A stretch of DNA of 64,000 nt from an uncultured bacterium (GTDB lineage: Bacteria > Actinomycetota > Coriobacteriia > Coriobacteriales > Coriobacteriaceae). A program made the translations under genes and the position numbers. The DNA lies in NCBI GenBank assembly GCA_905214465.1, contig CAJMMD010000001.1, positions 174,658 to 238,657 of the forward strand, given 5' to 3'. Below the pieces are notes generated by a model that worked only from the letters and a program-made list of their open reading frames with translations, did no database searches and was not told the DNA's origin. Below, in pieces: positions 41,092-48,652 of the stretch. Numbering within the stretch: position 1 is the stretch's first letter; every line of letters starts with the position of its first letter.

Positions 41092-41178
41092 TGGTGCGGG
41101 CGAAAGGACTTGAACCTTCATGGGGTTGCCCCCATACGGACCTGAACCGTACGCGTCTGCCAATTCCGCCACGCCCGC
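41092..41178 (-). tRNA. tRNA-Leu (anticodon CAG)
   Basis: The 87-nt gene has acceptor GCGGGCG/CGCCCGC. Anticodon stem TACGG/CCGTA encloses TTCAGGT, giving anticodon CAG. A long variable arm, TGGGGGCAACCCCA, is leucine-type. CCA is encoded. Confidence 0.96.
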
Positions 41179-41221
41179 GTGCAGGAATTAGAATAACGGA
41201 GCGCCACCGCGAACGCAAGAA

Positions 41222-42139
41222 CTATTTTTGAAAAAGTTTGCAGGCATTTTCCCAAGCGGCATGCGCGATTGTTTCGGCGTCCTCACCAGTGCGATCGACA
41301 CGGTCGTTAACCAGCGCGTTTGCCGTAATGGAGATCATTGCGGGCTCGCATTCAAGACCGCGGATGGGCTCCGGAGCCATATACGGGCAATCCGTCTCGA
41401 ACAAAAATCGATCGAGTGGGGTTGCCGCAAATGCCTCGCGCACGTCGTCGTTGCGCTTAAAGGTGGCCGCACCACCATAGGCGATATAGCAGCCCAGCTC
41501 CACAAAGCGCTCCATCGTGGCGCGGTCCTCGCCAAAACAGTGCAGCACACAACCGGCCTGGGGCACGCCCACCTCACGAAGCACGTTGTAGGCGTCCACG
41601 TGCGAGGTACGCTCCTGGTCCATGTCCTCGTGACGCAGATGCAGCTCCACCGGCACGTTACGACGCACGGCAAGCTCGAGCTGGCGCGCCATGCAGTCAA
41701 TCTGCACGTTATGGGGTGCCGGCGCGATATCGTCGTCATAGTCCATGTGGTAGTCCAGACCGATTTCGCCAATACCGGCGCACAAAGGGTCATCAAGCGC
41801 AGCAACAACCTGCGCGTGAATGTCGTCGGTATAGTCCGGCGCGCCATACGGATGCACGCCGGCAAGATACTTGATCTGCGGGATATCCTGCATCGGCAGA
41901 ATTTCGCGCACGAGCCAGTCGCTATAGTCCGTCACGCTGCGCTTGTCGGCGATGGGGTCGAAGACCGTCACCAACAGGTCGATGCCTGCCGCCTTGGCAC
42001 GCACGAGTGTCTCGGGCACATCCTTGCCCCAGAACGAAAGCAGATGCGCATGCGTGTCGGCAAGCGGTGCCAAGGGTACGGGACAAGCAACCGTCTTCTT
42101 TTTCTTGGTAAACGTCACGCGTTCGGCATTAAGCGTCAT
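41222..42139 (-). CDS. TatD-family metal-dependent hydrolase (DNase)
   Basis: The 305-residue TIM-barrel hydrolase has LADTHAHLLSF (metal HxH), VHPYG, IGEIGLDYHMDYD with the conserved Glu, PVELHLRHEDMD, HCFGED and FETDCPYMAPEP. TatD proteins are 3'-5' DNases or deoxyribonucleases in DNA repair. The canonical PVVIHSR is changed to PVELHLR, which is a sub-family feature. The ATG at 42139 overlaps the rsmA stop by 11 nt, supporting coupling with rsmA. The longer upstream frame lies within rsmA and is not used. Confidence 0.88.
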   Translation of the reverse strand: MTLNAERVTFTKKKKTVACPVPLAPLADTHAHLLSFWGKDVPETLVRAKAAGIDLLVTVFDPIADKRSVTDYSDWLVREILPMQDIPQIKYLAGVHPYGAPDYTDDIHAQVVAALDDPLCAGIGEIGLDYHMDYDDDIAPAPHNVQIDCMARQLELAVRRNVPVELHLRHEDMDQERTSHVDAYNVLREVGVPQAGCVLHCFGEDRATMERFVELGCYIAYGGAATFKRNDDVREAFAATPLDRFLFETDCPYMAPEPIRGLECEPAMISITANALVNDRVDRTGEDAETIAHAAWENACKLFQK

Positions 42140-42989
42140 GGGAAAGCTCCCGAGCCAGGCACACAAAGTCGGCGACGCCGAGCGTCTCGGCGCGCGTGGT
42201 GGATGCGATACCGCAAGCCTCAAAGGCGGCATCGAGCACGTCCTTGGCAAAGCCGTTGGCGCTCATGGAATTGCGGATGGTCTTGCGACGCTGAGCAAAT
42301 GCAGCGTCAATCACGCGGGCCACAAATTCGCGATCGAGTCCTTCGGGCACCACACCGTCAACACGGTCGATGCGCACGACGGCCGAGTCCACGTGTGGCG
42401 CCGGCATAAAGCAACGCGGCGGCACCTCAAAGCGACCCGTTACCTGCGCATACAGGCCAAGCTTTGCCGTATAGCCGCCATAGGTCTTGTTGCCCGGCAC
42501 TGCGGCAATGCGATCGGCAACCTCCTTTTGCACCATGACGACGGCGCGCTTGAGCGCCGGCATCGTCTGGAAAAATTGCAAAATGATCGTCGCCGCCACG
42601 TTATAGGGCAAGTTCGCGACAAATACCGTCGGCTCACCGCCCGCAGCCTGCTCAATCTGCCCCGGCGTCACCTTGAGCGCGTCGCCCATGATAAAGCGGA
42701 AGTTGGCATAGTCGGCGGCGTGGGCGTCGAGCACCGGTTCGAGCTCAGGATCGGCCTCAATGGACGTAACGCACGCCGCTTCCTGCAGCAACGCAAGTGT
42801 CAAAGTACCGCAACCCGGACCCACCTCGAGTACGCGCTCGTCACCTGCAAGCTCGGCAAGCTCGCAGATACGCTCGATCACATGATTGTCGATTAGAAAG
42901 TTCTGGCCCAGGCGATGCTTGGTCGCAAGGCCAAACTCCTCCAGCAGCTCCCTGGTGGCCGTGGGGTTTGCCAAAGGCGAAGTTGTCAT
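42129..42989 (-). CDS. rsmA: 16S rRNA (adenine1518/1519-N6) dimethyltransferase
   Basis: RsmA (KsgA) dimethylates two adjacent adenines near the 3' end of 16S rRNA late in 30S assembly. The 286-residue protein shows LGQNFLIDNHVI, the SAM motif VLEVGPGCGTLTLAL, IEADPELEPVL, MGDALKVT and the catalytic VANLPYNVAATI, with the C-terminal helical domain. Its stop overlaps the start of tatD. A terminator-like hairpin separates it from metG upstream. Confidence 0.95.
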   Translation of the reverse strand: MTTSPLANPTATRELLEEFGLATKHRLGQNFLIDNHVIERICELAELAGDERVLEVGPGCGTLTLALLQEAACVTSIEADPELEPVLDAHAADYANFRFIMGDALKVTPGQIEQAAGGEPTVFVANLPYNVAATIILQFFQTMPALKRAVVMVQKEVADRIAAVPGNKTYGGYTAKLGLYAQVTGRFEVPPRCFMPAPHVDSAVVRIDRVDGVVPEGLDREFVARVIDAAFAQRRKTIRNSMSANGFAKDVLDAAFEACGIASTTRAETLGVADFVCLARELSHDA

Positions 42990-43027
42990 AGTTGCCTCCT
43001 TAGCATGATGGCGGCGTCTTGAAACGA

Positions 43028-43057
43028 AAGGGCATGGACCGTTGCGGCCATGCCCTT
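43028..43057 (-). terminator. Terminator-like hairpin after metG
   Basis: AAGGGCATGG and CCATGCCCTT form a stem on the minus strand after the metG stop, followed by TTCGTTT. Confidence 0.7.
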
Positions 43058-43099
43058 ACATCTAAACAGCAAATTGCCGATATGGCGCTCGCGAAGTCT

Positions 43100-44701
43100 C
43101 TACGCCAGACGCGGGAACAGCGGATCGCCCTTCTCGACGGGCTGACCACCAGCAAGCAGGCCCCAAGCGCAAATGCCCTTGAGGTCGTCGCTCGCGGCCT
43201 CGCCCTCACAGGACAGGCGGCGCAGAGCCTCGACAGAAGTCTGGGGCATGAGCGGCATCAGCAGGTGGGCGGCGATGCGGATGGCCTCGAGCAGGTTGTA
43301 AATCACAAATGCCAGCTCGTCAGCCTTGGCCTCGTCCTTGGCAAGCGCCCAGGGCTCGGAGTCCTCGATGTAGTGGTTGGCGGCATGGATGAGCTCCATG
43401 ACCTCATCCTTGGCTCCGCCGTAATCGAGCATGTCCATCTTGGCCATGTAGCGCTCGACCAAACCGTCGGCAATCTTTGCCAGCGGGTTATCGAACGCGT
43501 CGGCAGACGCCGGTTTAGCCGGGGCGCAGCCGTCAAAGTACTTTGCGCTCATGTTGAGCGAGCGCGAAATGAGGTTGCCCCAGCTGTTGGCCAGATCGGC
43601 GTTGTAGACCTGCTCCATGCGATCGAAGCTGATGGCGCCGTCGGTACCGGGAACGACGTCGGTCATGAAGTAGTAGCGATAGCCCTCGACGCCCAGCATG
43701 TCGATAACGTCCTGCGGAGCGATGGCGTTACCGCGGCTCTTGGACATCTTCTCGGCCTTGCCTGTCTCGGCATTGCGCACGGTCAGGAAGCCGTGGGCAA
43801 AGACGTGCTCGGGCAGGGCCTCGCCGATGGCCATGAGCATGGCGGGCCAAATGACGCAGTGGAAGCGGATGATGTCCTTACCCACGATGTGGAACTGCGC
43901 GGGCCAGCGATAGGCCAGCTCGGCACGCGCCTCGTCGGTGTCGACACCGTAGCCGACGGCCGTCATATAGTTGAGCAGCGCATCGAACCACACGTAGGTC
44001 ACGTGACCCTCGTCAAACGGGACCTGAATGCCCCAGTCAAAGCTCGTGCGGCTCACGGAAAGGTCGTTAAGGCCGCCCTCGACAAAGCTACGTACCTCGT
44101 TCATGCGGAACGCAGGCTCGACAAAGTCGGGGTGCTCGTCATAGAGCTTGAGAAGCTTGTCCTGGAAGGCGGAAAGCTTAAAGAAGTAGGACTCCTCCTG
44201 CACGCGCTCAAGCGGACGGTGGCAGTCGGGGCATAGATGCTGGCCGACGCTGCCGTACTCCTCGTCGCCCTTCTGGACCTGCGTATCGGTAAAGTAGGTC
44301 TCGTCGGGCACGCAATACCAACCGTCGTAGCTGCCCTTATACAGGTAACCGGACTCCTTCATGCGCTCCCACAGATACTGCACGGCATGATGCTGGCGCG
44401 GCTCGGTGGTGCGGATGAAGTCGTCGTTGGAGATCTCGAGCTTGCTCCAAAGCTCCTTGAAGTGCGGGGCCTGGCTATCGGTCCACTCCTGCGGCGTCAT
44501 GCCATGCTTGGCTGCGGCCTCGGCGACCTTCTCGCCGTGCTCGTCCATGCCGGTCAGGAACTTGACGTTATAGCCGGCGGAACGGCGATAGCGAGCCTGA
44601 ACGTCGGCGATGATGGTGGAATAAGCCGTGCCCAGGTGCGGATCGGCGTTGACGTAGTAGATGGGCGTCGTGATAAAGAACGAAGGCTTGCTTTGATCCA
44701 T
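43100..44701 (-). CDS. metG: Methionyl-tRNA synthetase
   Basis: This class I synthetase charges initiator and elongator tRNA-Met. The 533-residue enzyme has TPIYYVNADPHLGTAYS (HIGH equivalent), a zinc-knuckle segment GQHLCPDCHRPLE with only one visible CxxC, the KMSKSRGN loop (at about residue 320), and a C-terminal anticodon-binding helical domain. The EMAP-like tRNA-binding domain at the C-terminus of longer MetRS is absent. The ATG at 44701 has GGAGGA upstream. It follows rsmI. Confidence 0.95.
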   Translation of the reverse strand: MDQSKPSFFITTPIYYVNADPHLGTAYSTIIADVQARYRRSAGYNVKFLTGMDEHGEKVAEAAAKHGMTPQEWTDSQAPHFKELWSKLEISNDDFIRTTEPRQHHAVQYLWERMKESGYLYKGSYDGWYCVPDETYFTDTQVQKGDEEYGSVGQHLCPDCHRPLERVQEESYFFKLSAFQDKLLKLYDEHPDFVEPAFRMNEVRSFVEGGLNDLSVSRTSFDWGIQVPFDEGHVTYVWFDALLNYMTAVGYGVDTDEARAELAYRWPAQFHIVGKDIIRFHCVIWPAMLMAIGEALPEHVFAHGFLTVRNAETGKAEKMSKSRGNAIAPQDVIDMLGVEGYRYYFMTDVVPGTDGAISFDRMEQVYNADLANSWGNLISRSLNMSAKYFDGCAPAKPASADAFDNPLAKIADGLVERYMAKMDMLDYGGAKDEVMELIHAANHYIEDSEPWALAKDEAKADELAFVIYNLLEAIRIAAHLLMPLMPQTSVEALRRLSCEGEAASDDLKGICAWGLLAGGQPVEKGDPLFPRLA

Positions 44702-44770
44702 GGGGTTTGTCCTCCAGAAAAACGTTGCATACAGAGGATGATTCTAGCGCAAGGGCTGGATATCCTCCAT

Positions 44771-45649
44771 CTATTGCATATCGAGCACCATGGCATAGAC
44801 ATCGCGCTTGCGGCGCGAATACTTCTGAGACAGGCGCTTGGCCACCGCAGACGCGGGCTCCCCCTCCTCGAGCGCGGCGCGGATATCCTCGCGCAGGGCC
44901 TCGTCGGGATCCGCTGCCGCAGCGCCGACCGGCACGATACCGACCTCCTCATCCTCGCTCGGCGGCGCGATGACCAGCGCGATCTCGCCCTTTACCTCGC
45001 CGCGAGCACGCAGCTCCTCGGCAAGCTGGTCAGCGGGCCCGCGCAAGACCTCCTCGTGCAGCTTGGTGAGCTCGCGGCAGACGGCAACCTCACGCTGGGG
45101 AAAGACCTCCGCCACGGCCTCGAGCGTCGCCACGATGCGATGTGGAGACTCGTAGAAGATGAGTGCGCCGGGCACCACGGCAAGGCGCTGCAAACGGCGC
45201 ACACGGTCGCCGTGCTTTCGGCCCAAAAAGCCCTCGAAGAAAAAATGCTCGCAGGGAATGCCGGACGAAACAAGCGCCGTGACGCAAGCAGAGGGCCCAG
45301 GAATAACTTCGACGGGCACATCGGCCTCACGCGCCGCCTCGATCAGCGCCTGGCCGGGATCGGACACGCTCGGCATGCCGGCGTCCGAGGCAAAGGCGAG
45401 GGTCTCCCCCGCCAGCAGACGGTCGACCAGGCCGGCAGCGCGGCTAGCGATCACATTCTCGTCGCAACGGACAAGCGGCTTGGAAATACCCAGGTGCATC
45501 AGCAGCTTTGACGTCACACGCGTGTCTTCGCAGCAAATGGCATCGGCGGCGGCAAAAGCCTCGCCAACGCGCGGGGACAGGTCGCCTAGGTTGCCGATGG
45601 GCGTGCCGACCACATAGAGTTTGCCCGTATGGGCGCTGTTTTGCGTCAT
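44771..45649 (-). CDS. rsmI: 16S rRNA (cytidine1402-2'-O)-methyltransferase
   Basis: RsmI methylates the 2'-OH of C1402 in the decoding centre. The 292-residue protein belongs to the tetrapyrrole methylase fold, with LYVVGTPIGNLGDLSPR, AICCEDTRVTSKLL, FASDAGMPSVSDPGQ, VIPGPSACVTALVSSGIP, FFFEGFLGRKHGDR and FYESPHRI. The C-terminal tail (about 260-292) resembles the RsmI HTH-like tail. It lies 6 nt after the GH5-like gene, so the two are co-transcribed. Confidence 0.95.
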   Translation of the reverse strand: MTQNSAHTGKLYVVGTPIGNLGDLSPRVGEAFAAADAICCEDTRVTSKLLMHLGISKPLVRCDENVIASRAAGLVDRLLAGETLAFASDAGMPSVSDPGQALIEAAREADVPVEVIPGPSACVTALVSSGIPCEHFFFEGFLGRKHGDRVRRLQRLAVVPGALIFYESPHRIVATLEAVAEVFPQREVAVCRELTKLHEEVLRGPADQLAEELRARGEVKGEIALVIAPPSEDEEVGIVPVGAAAADPDEALREDIRAALEEGEPASAVAKRLSQKYSRRKRDVYAMVLDMQ

Positions 45650-45655
45650 ATCAAC

Positions 45656-46717
45656 CTATTCAATCATGCCGCGCTCGAGCGTACCGAGCGCCGCGCGGGC
45701 GTCCCATGCTGCAATGCGCTTCTCGGTCTTCCACGTTTGGAAGAACCAACCGGCAGCCGGCGCAAACGAAGCCAGCTGGTTGGCGATAAACACGCGCTCG
45801 TAGGCATTGCGGCCCTCGGGCGTAACCGACGAGTTAGCAAAGATCGCCGCGCCCGACCATTCGCCCACCAGCACGGGGAACCCAGTCGAAATCGCCTCTT
45901 TAAGCTCGCGCTTGTTACGCGAAATCGCCGTCGTCAGCCCGCGGGGGCTCGTGATGTCGAGCGCATACTCGTCGCGGTAATGGTACAGGTGAAGGTCCAT
46001 GTAGACGTTCTTGTACTTGGCGCCGCGCATAAAATGCTTCCACTCGCTGGGATGCCCCGACGACGAGAAGACGACGATCTTATCCTCGGGCATATACGAA
46101 CGGACGAGCTCGTAGGCATCGCGATAGAAATTGCGCAGGTAGTGAGCGGGAATGCCATCCGTCATGGTGAAGAGGCTCTTGCGAACGCTCATCTGCGGCG
46201 TGTCCAGCAGCTCAATGCCCAGCAGGCTCTCGGCCTCGCCATAGCGATCGGCCAAGCGCTCGAGCACGTCGAGTGCGACATGACGGCCGTTGGTGGACGA
46301 ATGCCACTCGGCAACAGCCTCCGGCGTGGTGGGCGAATCGTTGGAATCGCCCTGGCCACCGGGCACGGTTGCCAGATCGAGCAGCACGCGGATGTCGTAC
46401 TTGACAGCCCACTCAATTGCGCGGTCGATGTAATCGACAACCGATATGTAGGAGGCATCGGACTCCTGTGAGCCAAAGGCATACCAGGGCACCGGCAGAC
46501 GCACGGCATTGAGACCGATCTGCGCCATGCGACGAAAATCGTCCTCGCTCACAAACGTCTCGTAATGGCGGCGCATGCGCTCGTTATAGGCGGCGGTACC
46601 CATGGCCTCCTGTAGCTCGGCCGCGTTGGATGCACCGGTCGCCGCGTACAGCGACGGGGTCACCCAAGGCTCGGGAATAAACCAGCCAGAGAGATTAACG
46701 CCGAGTATCCTCTCCAT
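45656..46717 (-). CDS. GH5-like protein lacking the general acid/base residue
   Basis: The 353-residue TIM-barrel protein resembles glycoside hydrolase family 5 (exo-1,3-beta-glucanase type). It has VNLSGWFIPEPW, LNAVRLPVPW, VLLDLATVPGG, DLHLYHYRDE, and the nucleophile region PVLVGEWSGA with Glu286. At the acid/base site GH5 has NEP, but this protein reads GIELLDTPQ (Asp172-Thr173-Pro174), so the catalytic Glu is replaced by Thr. There is no signal peptide. It may be inactive, bind sugar, or use an altered mechanism. The ATG at 46717 has AAGGGGGC 6 nt upstream. It is co-transcribed with rsmI. Confidence 0.82.
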   Translation of the reverse strand: MERILGVNLSGWFIPEPWVTPSLYAATGASNAAELQEAMGTAAYNERMRRHYETFVSEDDFRRMAQIGLNAVRLPVPWYAFGSQESDASYISVVDYIDRAIEWAVKYDIRVLLDLATVPGGQGDSNDSPTTPEAVAEWHSSTNGRHVALDVLERLADRYGEAESLLGIELLDTPQMSVRKSLFTMTDGIPAHYLRNFYRDAYELVRSYMPEDKIVVFSSSGHPSEWKHFMRGAKYKNVYMDLHLYHYRDEYALDITSPRGLTTAISRNKRELKEAISTGFPVLVGEWSGAAIFANSSVTPEGRNAYERVFIANQLASFAPAAGWFFQTWKTEKRIAAWDARAALGTLERGMIE

Positions 46718-46979
46718 CACTGCCCCCTTCGGATCATGCAGGCCGAGCCTGCATCGTATTGCATAGGAAAAGTATCGTTTTGAGTATACCCGCGCGTGCG
46801 GACAGGCGACCGAACGGTCTGTAAAGTGACGCGAAAGTGGGAGGAATGTCTGGGAGCAGACGGGCTCGGAATGGTGCGACGAGGTGTGTACGCGCGCCAA
46901 AGGCAGGCACCGGAAAGCATGTCCCGTTCTATCGCTCAATAATGGGGCGCATTTTCCGCAGAACCCTACATAAAAGAAA

Positions 46980-47001
46980 AGGACCCCTTTGCAGAGGTCC
47001 T
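46980..47001 (-). terminator. Terminator after tRNA-Phe
   Basis: AGGACC and GGTCCT-type pairing is followed by TTTTCTTTT on the minus strand. Confidence 0.7.
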
Positions 47002-47014
47002 AGTCAATTCAAGG

Positions 47015-47087
<73 letters not shown>

Positions 47088-47210
47088 ATTTGAGGTGTGC
47101 CTTGTTTCAAGCCTTGATTAGTATAACCAAGGACGCGTTCCGGTCAACCGAGAATTTTAAAAAAGTTTTTGAGCACAGCCTCGGTTCTATAAATCGGCAC
47201 GTCAGAGACA

Positions 47211-47498
47211 TCAGCCGGCAGCAAGAAGTTTTTCGCTCAGAGCCGCACGGGCAAACTCACTTGGCGTCATCCCCTCGGCAGCCGCCCGTCGACGAATGGC
47301 CTCCTTCATTCCCAGAGGAATCTTGACCGACAACGTTGCCGTCCCCTCACCTGAGAGCGGGGGCCGTCCATGCACGATCCCACCAACGGTATGTTCGCCA
47401 TCCGGAAACTCTCCGCGCTCGTACGACTCGCACCACGCGTCAATCATTTCATCCGTTACAACCTGACCTTTAGCGGCCGTATACGTCTTGCCCATCAT
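47211..47498 (-). CDS. Ribbon-helix-helix antitoxin (BrnA/CopG-like)
   Basis: The 95-residue protein has a C-terminal ribbon-helix-helix: TATLSVKIPLGMKEAIRRRA gives the strand and first helix and EGMTPSEFARAALSEKLL the second. The N-terminal 50 residues probably bind the toxin. The ATG at 47498 overlaps the toxin stop as ATGA, so the toxin gene comes first and the two are coupled. A second in-frame ATG lies one codon later. Antitoxin function is inferred from the pairing. Confidence 0.75.
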   Translation of the reverse strand: MMGKTYTAAKGQVVTDEMIDAWCESYERGEFPDGEHTVGGIVHGRPPLSGEGTATLSVKIPLGMKEAIRRRAAAEGMTPSEFARAALSEKLLAAG

Positions 47499-47761
47499 CG
47501 ACCCCTTTGCCGAGCCCGTTCAATCTCCTGCCAAAATTTCTTCTGGACTGGAGACAAGGCATGAATGATAAGCCACCCACGGACAAGCTCGACCGCGACA
47601 AGCTCCACGCTTCGTCCGTCTGGGAGCCATCCAATCGCAAGCCATCTCGGCGGCTCGTCCTTCGACTCGCGACGAATGCACTCAGTAACCGCAAGCCAAG
47701 CGCTAAGCACCTGCTTTTCCGTCAGGTGCTTTTTAGCGTTGGGATGCATCTCAACATCCAT
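47495..47761 (-). CDS. BrnT-like toxin
   Basis: The 88-residue product has a BrnT/RelE-like layout: MHPNAKKHLTEKQVLSAWLA resembles the N-terminal DxxKxxxxLxKHxV region. RWLAIGWLPDGRSVELVAVE and GWLIIHALSPVQKKFWQEI resemble the central beta sheet and C-terminal helix. BrnT toxins are ribonucleases that halt translation. The ATG at 47761 has GGAGG 9 nt upstream; the open frame extends upstream without a better start. Similarity is by pattern only, so the family is moderately secure. Confidence 0.6.
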   Translation of the reverse strand: MDVEMHPNAKKHLTEKQVLSAWLAVTECIRRESKDEPPRWLAIGWLPDGRSVELVAVELVRGWLIIHALSPVQKKFWQEIERARQRGR

Positions 47762-47819
47762 GCATCTTCTCCTCCATCTTACCCAATTTCGTATGACGAA
47801 AGTCCGCTGTCGCCAATTC

Positions 47820-48179
47820 TTAAGCCGGCACGCGTTGGAGAGCAGGGGTCGAAACAATGATTGAAGGGCGCTCTAGTGCGGCCCAGGCGCCGGGGCAGGA
47901 GCACATACGCCAGGGACGTACGTTTTCGTAGCGCGCGAGGATATTGCCGTCGCGATCGATGAAGGCGATGTCGATGGGATAGGCCATAAAACACGTATGG
48001 ACCGAAGAGCAGCGTGGAAATGCCATGACGAGCGGCAGACCGTTGGCGGCAACCGGACACCGTCCCAGCATGCCACGCAGGCGCACGGCAAACGACTCCG
48101 CCACCGCAAACTCGGCCGGCGTCCAGCCCAGCCTATTGAGTGCCCGCGCGTAGGCGATGTAGGACGAGACCGCGGTCAC
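47820..48179 (-). CDS. DUF192-family protein, last gene of the Tad operon
   Basis: The 119-residue protein belongs to DUF192: FAVRLRGMLGRCPV, LPLVMAFPRCSSVHTCFMAYPIDIAFIDRDGNIL, and VRPWRMCSCPGAWAALE match the family core, including the Cys before VHT and the CSCPGA region. Most DUF192 proteins are secreted or periplasmic; here no signal peptide is visible. The GTG at 48179 (GGGGGTGG upstream) overlaps the stop of the preceding pilin-like gene as GTGA, so it is coupled to the pilus operon. Function is not known. Confidence 0.8.
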   Translation of the reverse strand: MTAVSSYIAYARALNRLGWTPAEFAVAESFAVRLRGMLGRCPVAANGLPLVMAFPRCSSVHTCFMAYPIDIAFIDRDGNILARYENVRPWRMCSCPGAWAALERPSIIVSTPALQRVPA

Positions 48180-48652
48180 ATGACCACCCCCGGACGCCAT
48201 GGATCGACCGTCACCGCGCGCTCGTGTGACAACTTTGCCGGTGCCCCCAGCGAAACGCCGGCGACGCTGAGCGAGCTCGGCCACGGCTCATAGCGCATGG
48301 TGCAGGTATAGGTCCTAAACGTGCCGGAAAGCGAAAGCAAACCGCCATCCGATGTCGTCGCACCCTGTTCGCTCGAGACCTCGATCAGCAAGTCATAGCC
48401 TTCCATGGCATGTTGGATCTGAGCCTGAACGGTCGCGGAAGCATCGATGGAGCTGCCATCGCCCTCCCCGCTCGGCGCCACGGCATGTGCTAGCACGATA
48501 TCGGGCACCACGCGATCGAAGCGTGCGACCGCACCGGCAAAGACCATGACGTTGTACACGATAAGCGCCAGAACCAGCAGGACGGGCGTGACCACGGCCA
48601 TCTCGACCGTAGCCTGGGCGTGCTCCTCGCACAGGCGCGTGCGGATGCCCAT
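48176..48652 (-). CDS. TadE/TadF-like pilus protein
   Basis: The 158-residue product begins MGIRTRLCEEHAQATVEMAV. AQATVE, with Glu followed by a long hydrophobic helix (AVVTPVLLVLALIVYNVMVF), is the type IVb prepilin-like N-terminus, with Ala at -1 in place of Gly. The C-terminal domain is external. It overlaps the upstream stop as TAATG. Probably a minor pseudopilin. Confidence 0.78.
   Translation of the reverse strand: MGIRTRLCEEHAQATVEMAVVTPVLLVLALIVYNVMVFAGAVARFDRVVPDIVLAHAVAPSGEGDGSSIDASATVQAQIQHAMEGYDLLIEVSSEQGATTSDGGLLSLSGTFRTYTCTMRYEPWPSSLSVAGVSLGAPAKLSHERAVTVDPWRPGVVM

Noticed and set aside
41092..41178. Possible attachment site at tRNA-Leu
   Set aside because: No integrase, no duplicated tRNA 3' end nearby, and the flanks are ordinary housekeeping genes.
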